A stretch of 64,000 nt of DNA. Source: a virus. Positions 1 through 8,563 of this stretch are shown one piece after another. Each line of letters opens with the position of its first letter. The stretch's first letter is position 1. The stretch covers positions 44,261 to 108,260 of IMG/VR virus record IMGVR_UViG_3300044846_003474; one strand, given 5' to 3'. The notes under the pieces were generated by a model. It searched no databases. It was given only the letters and a program-made list of their open reading frames with translations, and was not told where the DNA came from. The translations under genes were made by a program, and so were the position numbers.

Positions 1-632
1 CCCTTTAATGCTTGATCATATATATCATAATAAATCGGGTCATAACCATTTGGTGTTGAAACCACAATTACTTTACCCCCTGTGGATAAAGACGCCATAC
101 AAGCCGCCCAAAAATCACCATCCGCTTCAATAAATGCGGCTTCATCAAATACAAGAATTGTGGGGGTAAAACCACGCAAGGCATCTTTTGATGTTGCTAC
201 CGCCTTTACCTCAGACCCATTTGTTAATTTATAGTGTTTTTGTGAATTTTTATCATTTGAGAATCCCGCACCAACCCAACTTGGCCATTGATCAACAAAC
301 GTACGTATTTTATTTGCCATTTCCATTGATGTATCCAATTTGTTGGCAATAATAAGGATTTTTTCAGGTTGTGTTTTTTTAGCAAATACCAACCTTTTTG
401 ATATCCACGCACCTGTTACCGTAGACACACCCGCCTGACGATATTTTAACGCAATATTCTCTTCATATTCCTCATAGTCATTTAATAACGATATCTGATC
501 GGGAAATAACTCCAATGGTACGTATTTTGAAACTGTATTATCGTATGTTTGTAGATATGTTTTTAATGCGTATGGAGTATCTTTCATACACTTCACATAT
601 TCCAACATTACCTGTTCTTTAGTTAAACCCAT
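1..632 (-). CDS. Terminase large subunit, N-terminal part (runs off the left edge)
   Basis: This is the ATPase half of the DNA-packaging motor that cuts and pumps phage DNA into proheads. About 210 residues are present. The Walker A-like loop RQAGVST is near residues 65-71, Walker B ILVFDEAAF near 159-167 and the coupling motif STPNG near 192-196. This order and the degenerate Walker A are typical of T4 gp17-like terminases. The nuclease domain lies outside the window. The start is the ATG at 632, just downstream of the AT-rich start-proximal motif and a terminator hairpin. The family call is firm. Confidence 0.93.
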   Translation of the reverse strand, partial: MGLTKEQVMLEYVKCMKDTPYALKTYLQTYDNTVSKYVPLELFPDQISLLNDYEEYEENIALKYRQAGVSTVTGAWISKRLVFAKKTQPEKILIIANKLDTSMEMANKIRTFVDQWPSWVGAGFSNDKNSQKHYKLTNGSEVKAVATSKDALRGFTPTILVFDEAAFIEADGDFWAACMASLSTGGKVIVVSTPNGYDPIYYDIYDQALK

Positions 633-643
633 AAGACATTTAT

Positions 644-653
644 ATATAAATAT
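644..653 (-). promoter_or_regulatory. AT-rich start-proximal motif (ATATTTATAT) of the terminase gene
   Basis: On the minus strand this reads GATATTTATAT and ends 11 nt before the terminase ATG. The same motif recurs before most cargo genes in the window. It could be a phage-specific promoter or initiator, or a translation signal. The function is inferred from recurrence only. Confidence 0.45.
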
Positions 654-655
654 CA

Positions 656-690
656 AAACCCCCAGTTATTTTAATAAAAGGGGGTTTTAA
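656..690. terminator. Bidirectional hairpin terminator
   Basis: AAAACCCCC is followed about 15 nt later by GGGGGTTTT, giving a 9-bp stem with T-runs on both strands. On the minus strand it ends no gene transcribed before the terminase, but it separates the downstream gene ending at 707 from the terminase start. Confidence 0.7.
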
Positions 691-706
691 GTATTTGTAG
701 TTTAAT

Positions 707-2077
707 TTAGAAACCTAATTTAGATAAGATATCATCATCTTCATCCTCATCTTCATAGTCTTCATCGTCCCCATCACCTTTATATTTTTTGTAATCTTCT
801 TTCGCCTTAACTAATAATTCATTGAATTTTCGTTTTGCTTTATCATTATCTCTTGGGTCTTCAGAAACAACATTAGCCATAATTTCTTTTAAGAATTCTT
901 CAGCAGGAACTGCATAAAGTAATCTTTCAAAGAATGGTAATAAATCTCTATTTTCAATATTTATCGTTAAATCGTCAGGTAAAAGGAATCTTAATTTTGT
1001 GATTAATTCTCCACCTACTCTAAATTGCATTGGTTCATTTGAAAATACATCTGTTTGTCCCATCACATCTTGAGCCTTTCCTGGTTCCATACCTCTCCAT
1101 TGTTCTCTTGTTGGTATTGCGGCAAAACCTTTAACTAACTCATGTAATAAAATAGGAAATATAACACCATTTGCAATAACTAAGTCTTTGTCTTCATCTT
1201 CACCATCTTCATCAACACCTGATGATCCAGCGGCACTACCACCCATAGCTTCAATTAAATCCTCATCGGTAAAATACATTAAGTCATTTGCCGACATAAT
1301 TTTATTATAAAGTGGGTATAAACGAGGATCAATTTCATCTAATCTATCTTTAAATGCTTGGAAAGCAAATTGACCTTTTTTACCTTTACCTTGAATAATT
1401 GCGTTAATAACATTTCTTTTTTCAACCTCAAGTTGGAATTCTTCTTGTGGAGTTAACTCATCAACATCAAACGAGAAATTTGAAGGAATTTCAAATTCAG
1501 GCTCCTCTTCCTTTTCCATTTGGAATTCGTTAGGGTTAATTCTTTTTTCGTTTAAAAATACCTCAACGTTAATAAATTCAAATTTATACTTTGTTCCAGC
1601 TCCGTTTGATGGTTCTTTTTCAATCAATCCCTCATCCATTGCATCTTCCAAAGTTTTACTATATGGTAACCAACCTTCTTCTTTAGCCGAAATTTCTAAG
1701 GCTAAATCTTTTAATTCGTCTTTTTTAGGTGATTCAATTCCCATAACTTCTCTTACCGCATTCAATTGTTCAACTTGAATCCCGTGTTTAACTCTTGGAT
1801 CAGTAATATTAATACCCTTATTTGGTCTACCTTGATCATCAACCATACCATAATAACGTTTAACGTAATCTACAATATCTTTAAATCGTTTTGATGTTAT
1901 TTTTTCAACATCAGACGTACCACCTCTAAAGGCTTTATTTTTACCATATAAGTTTTTTTCAGGATTCTCAATATTACTTTGAGTTTTTGGATCCATTCTT
2001 TCAGGATAATCTCCATAATCAACAGGAGCTTCTTTAATAACCTTATTAATTAAATGTTGTATATATTTATCTTTCAT
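707..2077 (-). CDS. Uncharacterised phage protein, possible head/structural protein
   Basis: The product has 456 residues and no family I recognise. The N-terminus is tag-like, with LINKVIKE-A at residues 9-17 matching the (I/V)-x-E rule of the class A tags. The body is charged. The C-terminus is a strongly acidic stretch rich in D and E before a final ILSKLGF. The gene lies just downstream of the next minus gene (3 nt gap to 2080) and upstream of the terminase, so a head or packaging role is plausible from context alone. Confidence 0.6.
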   Translation of the reverse strand: MKDKYIQHLINKVIKEAPVDYGDYPERMDPKTQSNIENPEKNLYGKNKAFRGGTSDVEKITSKRFKDIVDYVKRYYGMVDDQGRPNKGINITDPRVKHGIQVEQLNAVREVMGIESPKKDELKDLALEISAKEEGWLPYSKTLEDAMDEGLIEKEPSNGAGTKYKFEFINVEVFLNEKRINPNEFQMEKEEEPEFEIPSNFSFDVDELTPQEEFQLEVEKRNVINAIIQGKGKKGQFAFQAFKDRLDEIDPRLYPLYNKIMSANDLMYFTDEDLIEAMGGSAAGSSGVDEDGEDEDKDLVIANGVIFPILLHELVKGFAAIPTREQWRGMEPGKAQDVMGQTDVFSNEPMQFRVGGELITKLRFLLPDDLTINIENRDLLPFFERLLYAVPAEEFLKEIMANVVSEDPRDNDKAKRKFNELLVKAKEDYKKYKGDGDDEDYEDEDEDDDILSKLGF

Positions 2078-2079
2078 TA

Positions 2080-2961
2080 TTATTTAGTTAAAGCCTGTTT
2101 AATTAATCCAATAAAATCTTTTTTCATTTCATCCTTAGTTTTTATTTGTCCTCTTGGTTTTTCTTTTGTACCAGGGTTTGGATTCTTAAATGGATTGTCT
2201 CTTCTTTTTGGTGGAGTTTTAATTCCAGGATCTTTTACGGGAGCCTCTCTTTCTTTAGTATTCTCCTCCATTGTTCCCATAATTGGCATTCCCATTGTTG
2301 GTCTTTTCATACGTTTCATTTCAATTCCTGATTCTTTTGAAAACATAGTATTTTTTAATGGTTTTCTCAATATCATAGAATCTTGTGATTTTTCATTAAT
2401 AGTACGAATTAAATCACCTTTACTCATTCTAGGACTAATATTTTTTTCAATCAATCTAACAATACTTTCTTCTATAAATTTTTCATCAGATTCATTTTTT
2501 TCTTTTTTTTCAGGTGTTGTTTCATAGTCGGTTTTTTTAGAAGATTCTTTTGCCCATTTACACCATTTTTTTTCTGTTTTTGTTTTACCATTACCACATC
2601 TTGCGTAGAACAATCTTTGTTGTGATTTGGATTCAAATTTTTCAAAAATACCCATACCATCTTCGGTAGCATCTGGGTCGTTAACAACATCTAATGTTGC
2701 GTCTTCACCAATTTCAGTCGCTTTAACCATTCCAGTTGGGTCAACTTTTATATTAACATTACCAATATCGGCTCCTGTTGTTTTTGCGGTTTCAGGAGAA
2801 ATCTCATAAGTTGTTGCCACTTTTTTTGTGACTTGTTCTTTATTTTCCTCTTTAGAAATTTTCTCAGATAACACTCTTACCTGTGCCTCATTTAATCTTG
2901 CAACGGTGTCAAATTTAAACCCGTGAGATAATAAGTTTAAAACGTGATCTTTAGTTTTCAT
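2080..2961 (-). CDS. Uncharacterised phage protein with Cys/Lys-rich motif
   Basis: The start is set at ATG 2961 (MKTKDHVLN) because it overlaps the stop of the upstream gene by 11 nt, the usual coupling here; a longer frame from 3003 exists. It has about 293 residues. Near the middle is SKSQQRLFYARCGNGK followed by KKWCKWAKE, a short basic, cysteine-containing motif that recurs in phage virion-associated proteins of unknown role. The N-terminus contains ARLNEAQ and VLSEK, possible prohead-protease-type sites. The C-terminal half is lysine and proline rich. Function unknown. Confidence 0.6.
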   Translation of the reverse strand: MKTKDHVLNLLSHGFKFDTVARLNEAQVRVLSEKISKEENKEQVTKKVATTYEISPETAKTTGADIGNVNIKVDPTGMVKATEIGEDATLDVVNDPDATEDGMGIFEKFESKSQQRLFYARCGNGKTKTEKKWCKWAKESSKKTDYETTPEKKEKNESDEKFIEESIVRLIEKNISPRMSKGDLIRTINEKSQDSMILRKPLKNTMFSKESGIEMKRMKRPTMGMPIMGTMEENTKEREAPVKDPGIKTPPKRRDNPFKNPNPGTKEKPRGQIKTKDEMKKDFIGLIKQALTK

Positions 2962-3358
2962 ATACCACTTTTTTTTCAAATTCAAGAACGATATCTCGTT
3001 CATATAGTTTATCTTTTACGTCTTGTTCTGAATCACCAAATTTAAATACTAATCTTTTGACGATTGAGAAATCAACATTGTTATTCTCTTTTTCCCACCC
3101 TAATGCTAATACACCATCCATTGAGTCTATAACTGAAAAAACATCAGAGTCTTGTACTAACTCCAATGTTATCTCCCCGTTAGTCAAAATCCCAACTCGT
3201 TTAATATATTCAACATCAGGAGGAAGTGGGTAACCATTTGCAGGTTTTGACTCCCAATTTTCACCCCAAACTTCTAATGTGTCTGAGAATATAAATTCAT
3301 AAAGGTTGTCACCCTTATAATTAGGACCCATACCATTTATGTAAATTAATTTATTCAT
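2951..3358 (-). CDS. Conserved-type phage protein of unknown function
   Basis: The product has 135 residues beginning MNKLIYINGMGPN, with a soluble alpha/beta-like composition and no motif I can assign. It overlaps its upstream neighbour by 4 nt (ATGA) and its downstream neighbour by 11 nt. The three genes from 4806 to 2080 therefore look like one translationally coupled unit. Tight coupling with head-side genes suggests a structural or assembly role, but nothing in the sequence proves it. Confidence 0.6.
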   Translation of the reverse strand: MNKLIYINGMGPNYKGDNLYEFIFSDTLEVWGENWESKPANGYPLPPDVEYIKRVGILTNGEITLELVQDSDVFSVIDSMDGVLALGWEKENNNVDFSIVKRLVFKFGDSEQDVKDKLYERDIVLEFEKKVVYEN

Positions 3359-4806
3359 ATAACTTGTCCGTTTGGTGTTATTCTAAATTCTTTAATTCCT
3401 TCTTTAAATACCAAATTTTTCTTAACGGTAGATCCAACTAAAATTGCTTTTGGATTTTCTTCCATAAACTTTAAAGAAGATCTTTCTTGTTTAATAGATT
3501 CTGATAATTTATAAACTTCTTTTTCGTTTAATTTTTTTAAAGTTTGTTTTTGTTTTTGTTCTTTTATTAATTTTTCATTTTTGTCAACCGAAAAATAGTT
3601 TGAAATAATTTTATCTACTTTAGACTCAGTAAAAAGATCCTCAAATGTTTCTTCATCATCATATCTTCTAAATTTTTCTCTTGATCCGTGTCTTGGGTAT
3701 TCATTTTCATACTCATTATATTCTTCATCATCAAATTCATTCATTAAATTATCTGACATTTTTGATGTGTATGCCGCTCCAAGATAATCATTAAATGCTC
3801 CTCCGAAGTTATCATATTCTTCACCCATCTCAGTTTCAGGTTGTGGTTCAGTTACTTCACCTTCCATTCCTTCTCCTTCTGTGTCCATTTCTTCACCTTC
3901 CATTCCTTCTTCCTCACCATCAATTTCTTCTTCTTCACCTTCCAATCTTGAGATTATATCTTCAACATCATCTTCTTCCAATGTTGTTAAATCAAGTGCC
4001 GATAAAATTGAATTGATTACGTATTTTGTATCATTTGAACTCATTTCTTCTTGACCAGTATAAGTTCTAATTTTTTGAGCTAATTTACCTGTAAGTTTTT
4101 GAATTATTTTAAATGTAACTTCCTCTTCAGTTGCCGGTTCCTCTTCAGGTATTGGTACTTCATCAGTCATTGGTACTTCTTCAGGTGCAGGTGCCGCAGC
4201 AGGATCAGGGGCAGGTGCCGCAGCGGGATCAGGAGCAGGTGCAGGTTGTGGCGCTAATAAAGGATCTAATGCGGGGTCACCTTGTTCTTCCATTGGTTGT
4301 GGAGTTGGTGGTGCCGCAACAGGAGGTGCCGCAACAGGAGGTGCCGCAACAGGAGGTGCCGCAACAGGAGGTGCCGCAATTGTTGTTGTGGTAGTTGTTA
4401 CAGGTTGTTTAGATGTGGAAATTACGTATTTAGTGTCTTTTTTTTTTTCACCCTCTTGTTCAAAAAGAGAAGTACCACTTTCGTTACCGTGTAGTTGATT
4501 GAACTCCCTCGCCATCAAGTTCATTTTCTTCAACGCTTGAGAATAAGAAGAATAATATCTTCTATTTTTCATAGGTGCAATATAATCAGAAACTGATTCA
4601 GATATCGTTTGTTTAATAATATACCCTTGTCTTTCTTTAATTATTTCATATGTGTTACCATCAGACAAAGACAACTTATATTCAGATGATTTGTCTTCAT
4701 TTCTTGGTGTTGGTATATTTTCTTTGTATCTGGCAATTTCCATAATTCTACGGATCTTGTCCATACCGTCTAATTTCTCACTTCCAATAGGTTTTAATCC
4801 TCCCAT
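3355..4806 (-). CDS. Long acidic repeat-rich phage protein, possible scaffold-like or structural
   Basis: The product has 483 residues. After an N-terminal basic region comes a Thr run and then about four copies of the pentamer V-A-A-P-P, then D/P/A-rich PAPDPAAA repeats. An acidic E/G/M segment and a lysine-rich coiled-coil-like C-terminus with LIKEQKQKQ and KKLNEKE follow. Several (I/L)-x-E sites (TISES, SLFEQ, LIKEQ, KLNEK) could be prohead-protease targets. The low-complexity, charged design resembles core or scaffold proteins. That role is an inference, and no catalytic motif is visible. Confidence 0.6.
   Translation of the reverse strand: MGGLKPIGSEKLDGMDKIRRIMEIARYKENIPTPRNEDKSSEYKLSLSDGNTYEIIKERQGYIIKQTISESVSDYIAPMKNRRYYSSYSQALKKMNLMAREFNQLHGNESGTSLFEQEGEKKKDTKYVISTSKQPVTTTTTTIAAPPVAAPPVAAPPVAAPPVAAPPTPQPMEEQGDPALDPLLAPQPAPAPDPAAAPAPDPAAAPAPEEVPMTDEVPIPEEEPATEEEVTFKIIQKLTGKLAQKIRTYTGQEEMSSNDTKYVINSILSALDLTTLEEDDVEDIISRLEGEEEEIDGEEEGMEGEEMDTEGEGMEGEVTEPQPETEMGEEYDNFGGAFNDYLGAAYTSKMSDNLMNEFDDEEYNEYENEYPRHGSREKFRRYDDEETFEDLFTESKVDKIISNYFSVDKNEKLIKEQKQKQTLKKLNEKEVYKLSESIKQERSSLKFMEENPKAILVGSTVKKNLVFKEGIKEFRITPNGQVI
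4299..4386. repeat. Tandem 15-bp coding repeat (VAAPP units)
   Basis: Plus-strand units of ggtgccgcaacagga repeat about four to five times head to tail inside the gene at 3355-4806. They encode Val-Ala-Ala-Pro-Pro on the minus strand. The near-identity of the units suggests recent slippage expansion, and the copy number probably varies between relatives. Confidence 0.85.
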
Positions 4807-4882
4807 ATCATATTTGTTTTTAAAATATTATTTTTCTATATAAATATATCGATAAATAGGTTTATTTGTTGGTTTTATTTTA

Positions 4883-5620
4883 TTATTGTTTCATTGATAG
4901 TTTTTTATCAATAATTTTAGTTGGTAGGTCGTATAATTTTTCAATATAACCATTTCTTCTAAGGAGTTTAAATACCAAATTTTCTAAAGACATTTCACCA
5001 CCTTTTTCTAATCCACAATTTCTAAAATTTTTTAATTTTTCTTTATATTTTTTTACAATATTTTTTATTTCTTCAGGGTCTTCGTCTTCTATGTTGTCAA
5101 CAACACCATCAATAATTCTCATCCATTGTTTGGATCTTTCTTTAATTAATTCTTTGTCTATAGTTTCTTTATTAATTTTTTTAGGTTCATTAATCCACAT
5201 ATCATAAAGAATTGAATATACCCCACTACTAAATGCTTCTGTGTTTTCATCTTGAACAAAACACTCAACATCATACCCAAACATATTTATATTATGTTTT
5301 TGGTTAAAAATAATTTTTTTCAAATCAAAAAATTCTAAATACAAATCTTTGGTGTTTTCAGAAAATTGATTAAAATTTACAACAATATGTAAATCTATAT
5401 CTGAATATTTTGACCAATTATAGTTAACAAGAGACCCAATCATAATTATGTCGGTGATAATAACATCAACACCTAATGAATCAATAAAAATATTTGAGGT
5501 TTCTAAAAGTTTTTTTCTAACTTCAGATTTTATAATATAAGATTTACCATCTTTTTCCCAAACTTTTGAGTTGAGGTTATCTTGTATTTTAAAACTGTTA
5601 ATTAATTCTGCATCCATCAT
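4883..5620 (-). CDS. Predicted nucleotidyltransferase-fold protein
   Basis: Residues about 60-85 read GSLVNYNW then SKYSDIDLHIVV, matching the G-S-x(n)-D-x-D signature of the polymerase-beta-like nucleotidyltransferase superfamily. A third acidic position, probably in DVECFVQD, follows. Such enzymes transfer a nucleotide to RNA, protein or a small molecule; the substrate is unknown. The frame extends to 5632, but the AT-rich motif GTATTTATATATG overlaps that start, so I use ATG 5620 (MMDAELIN). The fold call is good; the biological role is open. Confidence 0.72.
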   Translation of the reverse strand: MMDAELINSFKIQDNLNSKVWEKDGKSYIIKSEVRKKLLETSNIFIDSLGVDVIITDIIMIGSLVNYNWSKYSDIDLHIVVNFNQFSENTKDLYLEFFDLKKIIFNQKHNINMFGYDVECFVQDENTEAFSSGVYSILYDMWINEPKKINKETIDKELIKERSKQWMRIIDGVVDNIEDEDPEEIKNIVKKYKEKLKNFRNCGLEKGGEMSLENLVFKLLRRNGYIEKLYDLPTKIIDKKLSMKQ

Positions 5621-5644
5621 ATATAAATACAACGTTATTATAAA

Positions 5645-5890
5645 TTAACTTATCTTATTGTACTTGTATTTTTTTGCAATTTGTAAATTAAAGTAATTAC
5701 CCTGAGATGGTGCGGATCTAAATTCCGTATATGATTGATGTGGTACATTATCATATTCATACTTAACCCCATTTTTAAATTCCACAATTAATTTTTTTGT
5801 TGCGGTATCATATTCACTTCTTACAACATTAGACGATTGAACCTCGTTCAATATCTTTGTACCAATATATTCTTCTTTTAAGATTGCCAT
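5645..5890 (-). CDS. KTSC-domain protein
   Basis: The 81 residues contain SSNVVRSEYD, VEFKNGVKYEYDNVP and RSAPSQGNYFN. This is the pattern of the KTSC domain (lysyl-tRNA-synthetase C-terminus-like), a small domain common in phages and bacteria. Its role is unclear; binding of nucleic acid has been suggested for the family name only. It stands alone, 25 nt before the nucleotidyltransferase gene on the same strand, and may be co-transcribed with it. Confidence 0.8.
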   Translation of the reverse strand: MAILKEEYIGTKILNEVQSSNVVRSEYDTATKKLIVEFKNGVKYEYDNVPHQSYTEFRSAPSQGNYFNLQIAKKYKYNKIS

Positions 5891-5925
5891 AATATTTTTA
5901 TTTTAAATATATTTCTATAAATTAA

Positions 5926-5952
5926 AAAATCCACCCTTTTGGGTGGATCTTA
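5926..5952 (-). terminator. Hairpin terminator after the UVR-motif gene
   Basis: On the minus strand GATCCACCC-AAAA-GGGTGGAT is followed by a T-run. It sits directly after the stop of the gene at 5954-6325. Confidence 0.75.
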
Positions 5953-5953
5953 A

Positions 5954-6325
5954 TTATTTTAACTTGTTTATCTGATCACGATACTCAATGGACTTTTCAA
6001 ATTCTTGATTCTTTATTGATTCGTCTAATTTAGATTGTAGTTCAAATATTTTTTCTTTATTCTCCTCCAATTTTTTTATCTTATCTCGTAACTCAACAGC
6101 TTCCTCAAAATTTTGATCTTCTATTGCCAAAATTAATTTATCTTTTAAATCAATCAAATCATCACCTTCAGTTTTACGAGTCATGTAGGTATAGGAAAAA
6201 GATCCATCTGAGGATTTATAGGTTTTTTTAGTCCAATTCTTATCATCTAAAAATGATGAACTTAAACTCATTCGTTCTGAGAACATTTCATTAAAAATTT
6301 TATCAAAATTTCTAAAATTAAACAT
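5954..6325 (-). CDS. Small protein with two UVR motifs, possible Clp adaptor
   Basis: The product has 123 residues. Two UVR-type helices of the pattern A-x-x-x-x-x-F-E-x-A-x-x-x-R-D lie near residues 62-83 (QNFEEAVELRDKI) and 99-121 (QEFEKSIEYRDQI). UVR motifs occur in UvrB/UvrC, in ClpC and in the ClpC adaptor McsA. The gene is divergent from a ClpC-like ATPase that carries its own UVR helix, so an adaptor role for that ATPase is an attractive inference. The zinc-finger cysteines typical of McsA are absent. Confidence 0.7.
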   Translation of the reverse strand: MFNFRNFDKIFNEMFSERMSLSSSFLDDKNWTKKTYKSSDGSFSYTYMTRKTEGDDLIDLKDKLILAIEDQNFEEAVELRDKIKKLEENKEKIFELQSKLDESIKNQEFEKSIEYRDQINKLK

Positions 6326-6391
6326 AGTATTATTTTTTATAGTTTATTATTTATACTTTTTTTTACTAAATATGTGCCAAACCATAAAATA

Positions 6392-6404
6392 TGACAAAAT
6401 GTCA
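6392..6404. promoter_or_regulatory. Operator-like palindrome TGACA-N3-TGTCA (copy 1)
   Basis: A perfect 5-bp inverted repeat with a 3-bp centre lies in the divergent region between the UVR and ClpC-like genes. Its twin lies 31 bp downstream (centre to centre), about three helical turns, as expected for a cooperatively binding dimeric repressor. No regulator has been identified. Confidence 0.6.
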
Positions 6405-6422
6405 GTTAGTATTTTTTTACCA

Positions 6423-6435
6423 TGACAATTTGTCA
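6423..6435. promoter_or_regulatory. Operator-like palindrome TGACA-N3-TGTCA (copy 2)
   Basis: This has the same arms as copy 1 with centre ATT. It overlaps an upstream in-frame ATG of the ClpC-like reading frame, which argues that translation starts further down at 6488. Confidence 0.6.
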
Positions 6436-6487
6436 AAAGGTATACTTTTTAAACTTGATTTACTATTTTTTAATAAAACAAAAAGAT

Positions 6488-8548
6488 ATGATTGAATTTA
6501 TGGATGAAAACGATAAAGGTAAAAAAAAGACCGATGGGGGAACACCAGTTTTAGATAACTTTAGTAAGGACTTAAATAAATTGGCAAGTGAAGGAAAATT
6601 AGATCCTGTAATTGGTCGTGAAAAGGAAATTTTTAGAATTGCACAAGTATTATCTCGTAGAAAGAAAAATAACCCAATAATCATTGGTGAGCCAGGTGCG
6701 GGTAAAACTGCAATTGTTGAGGGACTTGCAATGATGATACATAATGGTCAATGTCCAAAAAATTTATCAGATAAAAGAATCGTATCTTTAGATATTAACT
6801 CTATTGTTGCGGGTACAAAATATAGAGGTCAATTTGAGGAAAGAATGAAGATTATCATTGAGGAACTTCAAATGGCCCCAAATATCATCATCTTCATTGA
6901 TGAGATCCACACAATGGTTGGTGCTGGTAATAGTTCAGGTTCTTTAGACGCATCTAACATATTCAAACCTGCATTATCTCGTGGTGAACTTCAATGTATT
7001 GGGGCAACAACTTTAGATGAGTATCGTAGACATTTTGAAAAAGATGGAGCATTAGAAAGAAGATTCCAAAAAATTGTTATTGATCCATCTACCAAAGAAG
7101 AAACCTTTGAAATCCTTAAACAAAGTAAGGGTAAATATGAAGAACATCACAAAGTTAACTATACTGATGAGGCATTGTTATTATGTGTAGAATTGGCAGA
7201 TCGTTATATCACAGATCGTGAATTTCCTGATAAGGCGTTTGATATTTTGGATGAGGTTGGATCAAGAATGCAAATTGACATTAAACTTCCTGAAATTATT
7301 GAAAAATTAAAACAGGATGCTCAAGACATTAAAAAAGAAAAGGTAAATGTCATTAAAAAACAAAACTACGAACAAGCAGCAGAATTACGTGATAAAGAAC
7401 GTAAAATTTTAACTGATTTGGAAAACGAAAAGAAAAAATTTGACAATGAACTTAAAACAAGTAAACGTGGTATTCCAGAAGAGATAATTTATGAGGTAGT
7501 TTCAAATATGACTAAAATACCTGTAAGTAAGATAAATATTGATGAGAAAAATTCTTTAGTTAATTTAGAATCAACATTAAACACTAACGTTATTGGTCAA
7601 GAAGAAGCCGTTGGTAAAATATCTAAATCAATTAGAAGAAATCGTGTTGGAATTAAAGATCCAAATAGACCTATCGGTTCATTCATCTTTTTAGGGTCTA
7701 CAGGTGTTGGTAAAACATTCTTAGCAAAACAATTAGCAAAAGAAATATTCGGTAGTGAGGATAATCTTATCCGTGTGGATATGTCCGAATACCAAGAAAA
7801 ACACACAATATCAAGATTAATTGGATCTCCTCCAGGATATGTAGGACACGAAGAAGGTGGACAACTTACAGAACAAGTTAAAAACAAACCTTATTGTGTT
7901 ATTTTATTTGATGAGATTGAGAAGGCAAATAAAGATATATTTTCAACGTTATTACAGATGTTAGATGATGGACATCTAACTGATGGGTTAGGTAGAAAGA
8001 TCAATTTCAAGAATTGTTTGATTATCATGACATCTAACATTGGTGTTAGAAAATTACAAGACTTTGGTACAGGTGTTGGTTTCAAATCAAGTAACTCAAG
8101 TGAAGTTGTCCAAGAAGAACAAAAAAGAGATGTTCTTAAAAAAGAACTTAGTAAATTTTTCGCCCCTGAATTTTTAAATAGAATTGATGATGTTGTTATA
8201 TTTAACTCTCTAAATAAAGATAACATTGATAAAATTGTAAAATTAGAAATTGATATTTTAGTTAAAAGACTAAAATCTATGAAGTATAATTTCACATATG
8301 AAAATTCAATAATTGATTTAATTTCAAAAGTTGGTTTTGATGAGATATTTGGGGCAAGACCAATTAAAAGAGCAATTCAAAATAAAATAGAAGATTTAAT
8401 ATCTGAAAAAATCTTAACAGGTGAAGTTACAGAAAACAAAGATTATAGGTTATTTGTTAAAACAGAAAATGATGAACAAATAATTGATCTTGAAGAAAAA
8501 GTAATAATGGAACCTAAGAAAAAAGTTAGAAAGAAAAAGGGAGAATAA
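6488..8548 (+). CDS. ClpC/ClpA-like double AAA+ ATPase lacking the N-domain
   Basis: This Hsp100 unfoldase would use ATP to unfold and thread proteins, possibly into host ClpP. AAA1 has GEPGAGKT at about residues 67-74 and Walker B IIIFIDEIH; AAA2 has GSTGVGKT near 404 and VILFDEIEKA near 470. A UVR helix (QNYEQAAELRDK) lies in the middle region, as in ClpC. The Clp_N repeat domain is missing: only about 20 residues precede the LDNFSKDLN segment. The start is ATG 6488; the frame is open to 6422 but that region carries the operator palindrome. A clear P-loop IGF/LGF motif for ClpP docking is not evident. Confidence 0.92.
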   Translation: MIEFMDENDKGKKKTDGGTPVLDNFSKDLNKLASEGKLDPVIGREKEIFRIAQVLSRRKKNNPIIIGEPGAGKTAIVEGLAMMIHNGQCPKNLSDKRIVSLDINSIVAGTKYRGQFEERMKIIIEELQMAPNIIIFIDEIHTMVGAGNSSGSLDASNIFKPALSRGELQCIGATTLDEYRRHFEKDGALERRFQKIVIDPSTKEETFEILKQSKGKYEEHHKVNYTDEALLLCVELADRYITDREFPDKAFDILDEVGSRMQIDIKLPEIIEKLKQDAQDIKKEKVNVIKKQNYEQAAELRDKERKILTDLENEKKKFDNELKTSKRGIPEEIIYEVVSNMTKIPVSKINIDEKNSLVNLESTLNTNVIGQEEAVGKISKSIRRNRVGIKDPNRPIGSFIFLGSTGVGKTFLAKQLAKEIFGSEDNLIRVDMSEYQEKHTISRLIGSPPGYVGHEEGGQLTEQVKNKPYCVILFDEIEKANKDIFSTLLQMLDDGHLTDGLGRKINFKNCLIIMTSNIGVRKLQDFGTGVGFKSSNSSEVVQEEQKRDVLKKELSKFFAPEFLNRIDDVVIFNSLNKDNIDKIVKLEIDILVKRLKSMKYNFTYENSIIDLISKVGFDEIFGARPIKRAIQNKIEDLISEKILTGEVTENKDYRLFVKTENDEQIIDLEEKVIMEPKKKVRKKKGE

Positions 8549-8563
8549 CCTCCCTTTTTTTAT
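8536..8563 (+). terminator. Terminator of the ClpC-like gene
   Basis: GGGAG-AATAAC-CTCCC followed by seven T overlaps the stop codon. A simple rho-independent terminator. Confidence 0.75.

Noticed and set aside
2054-2527. Plus-strand frame of 157 residues
   Set aside because: Lies opposite two well-supported minus-strand genes; hydrophobic low-complexity translation typical of antisense shadow.
4299-4386. CRISPR-like array
   Set aside because: Direct repeats of 15 bp without spacers, in frame inside a coding gene; simple coding repeat.
6422-6487. Upstream start (ATG 6422) of the ClpC-like gene
   Set aside because: It overlaps the second operator palindrome and adds a non-conserved hydrophobic extension; ATG 6488 fits the family better.
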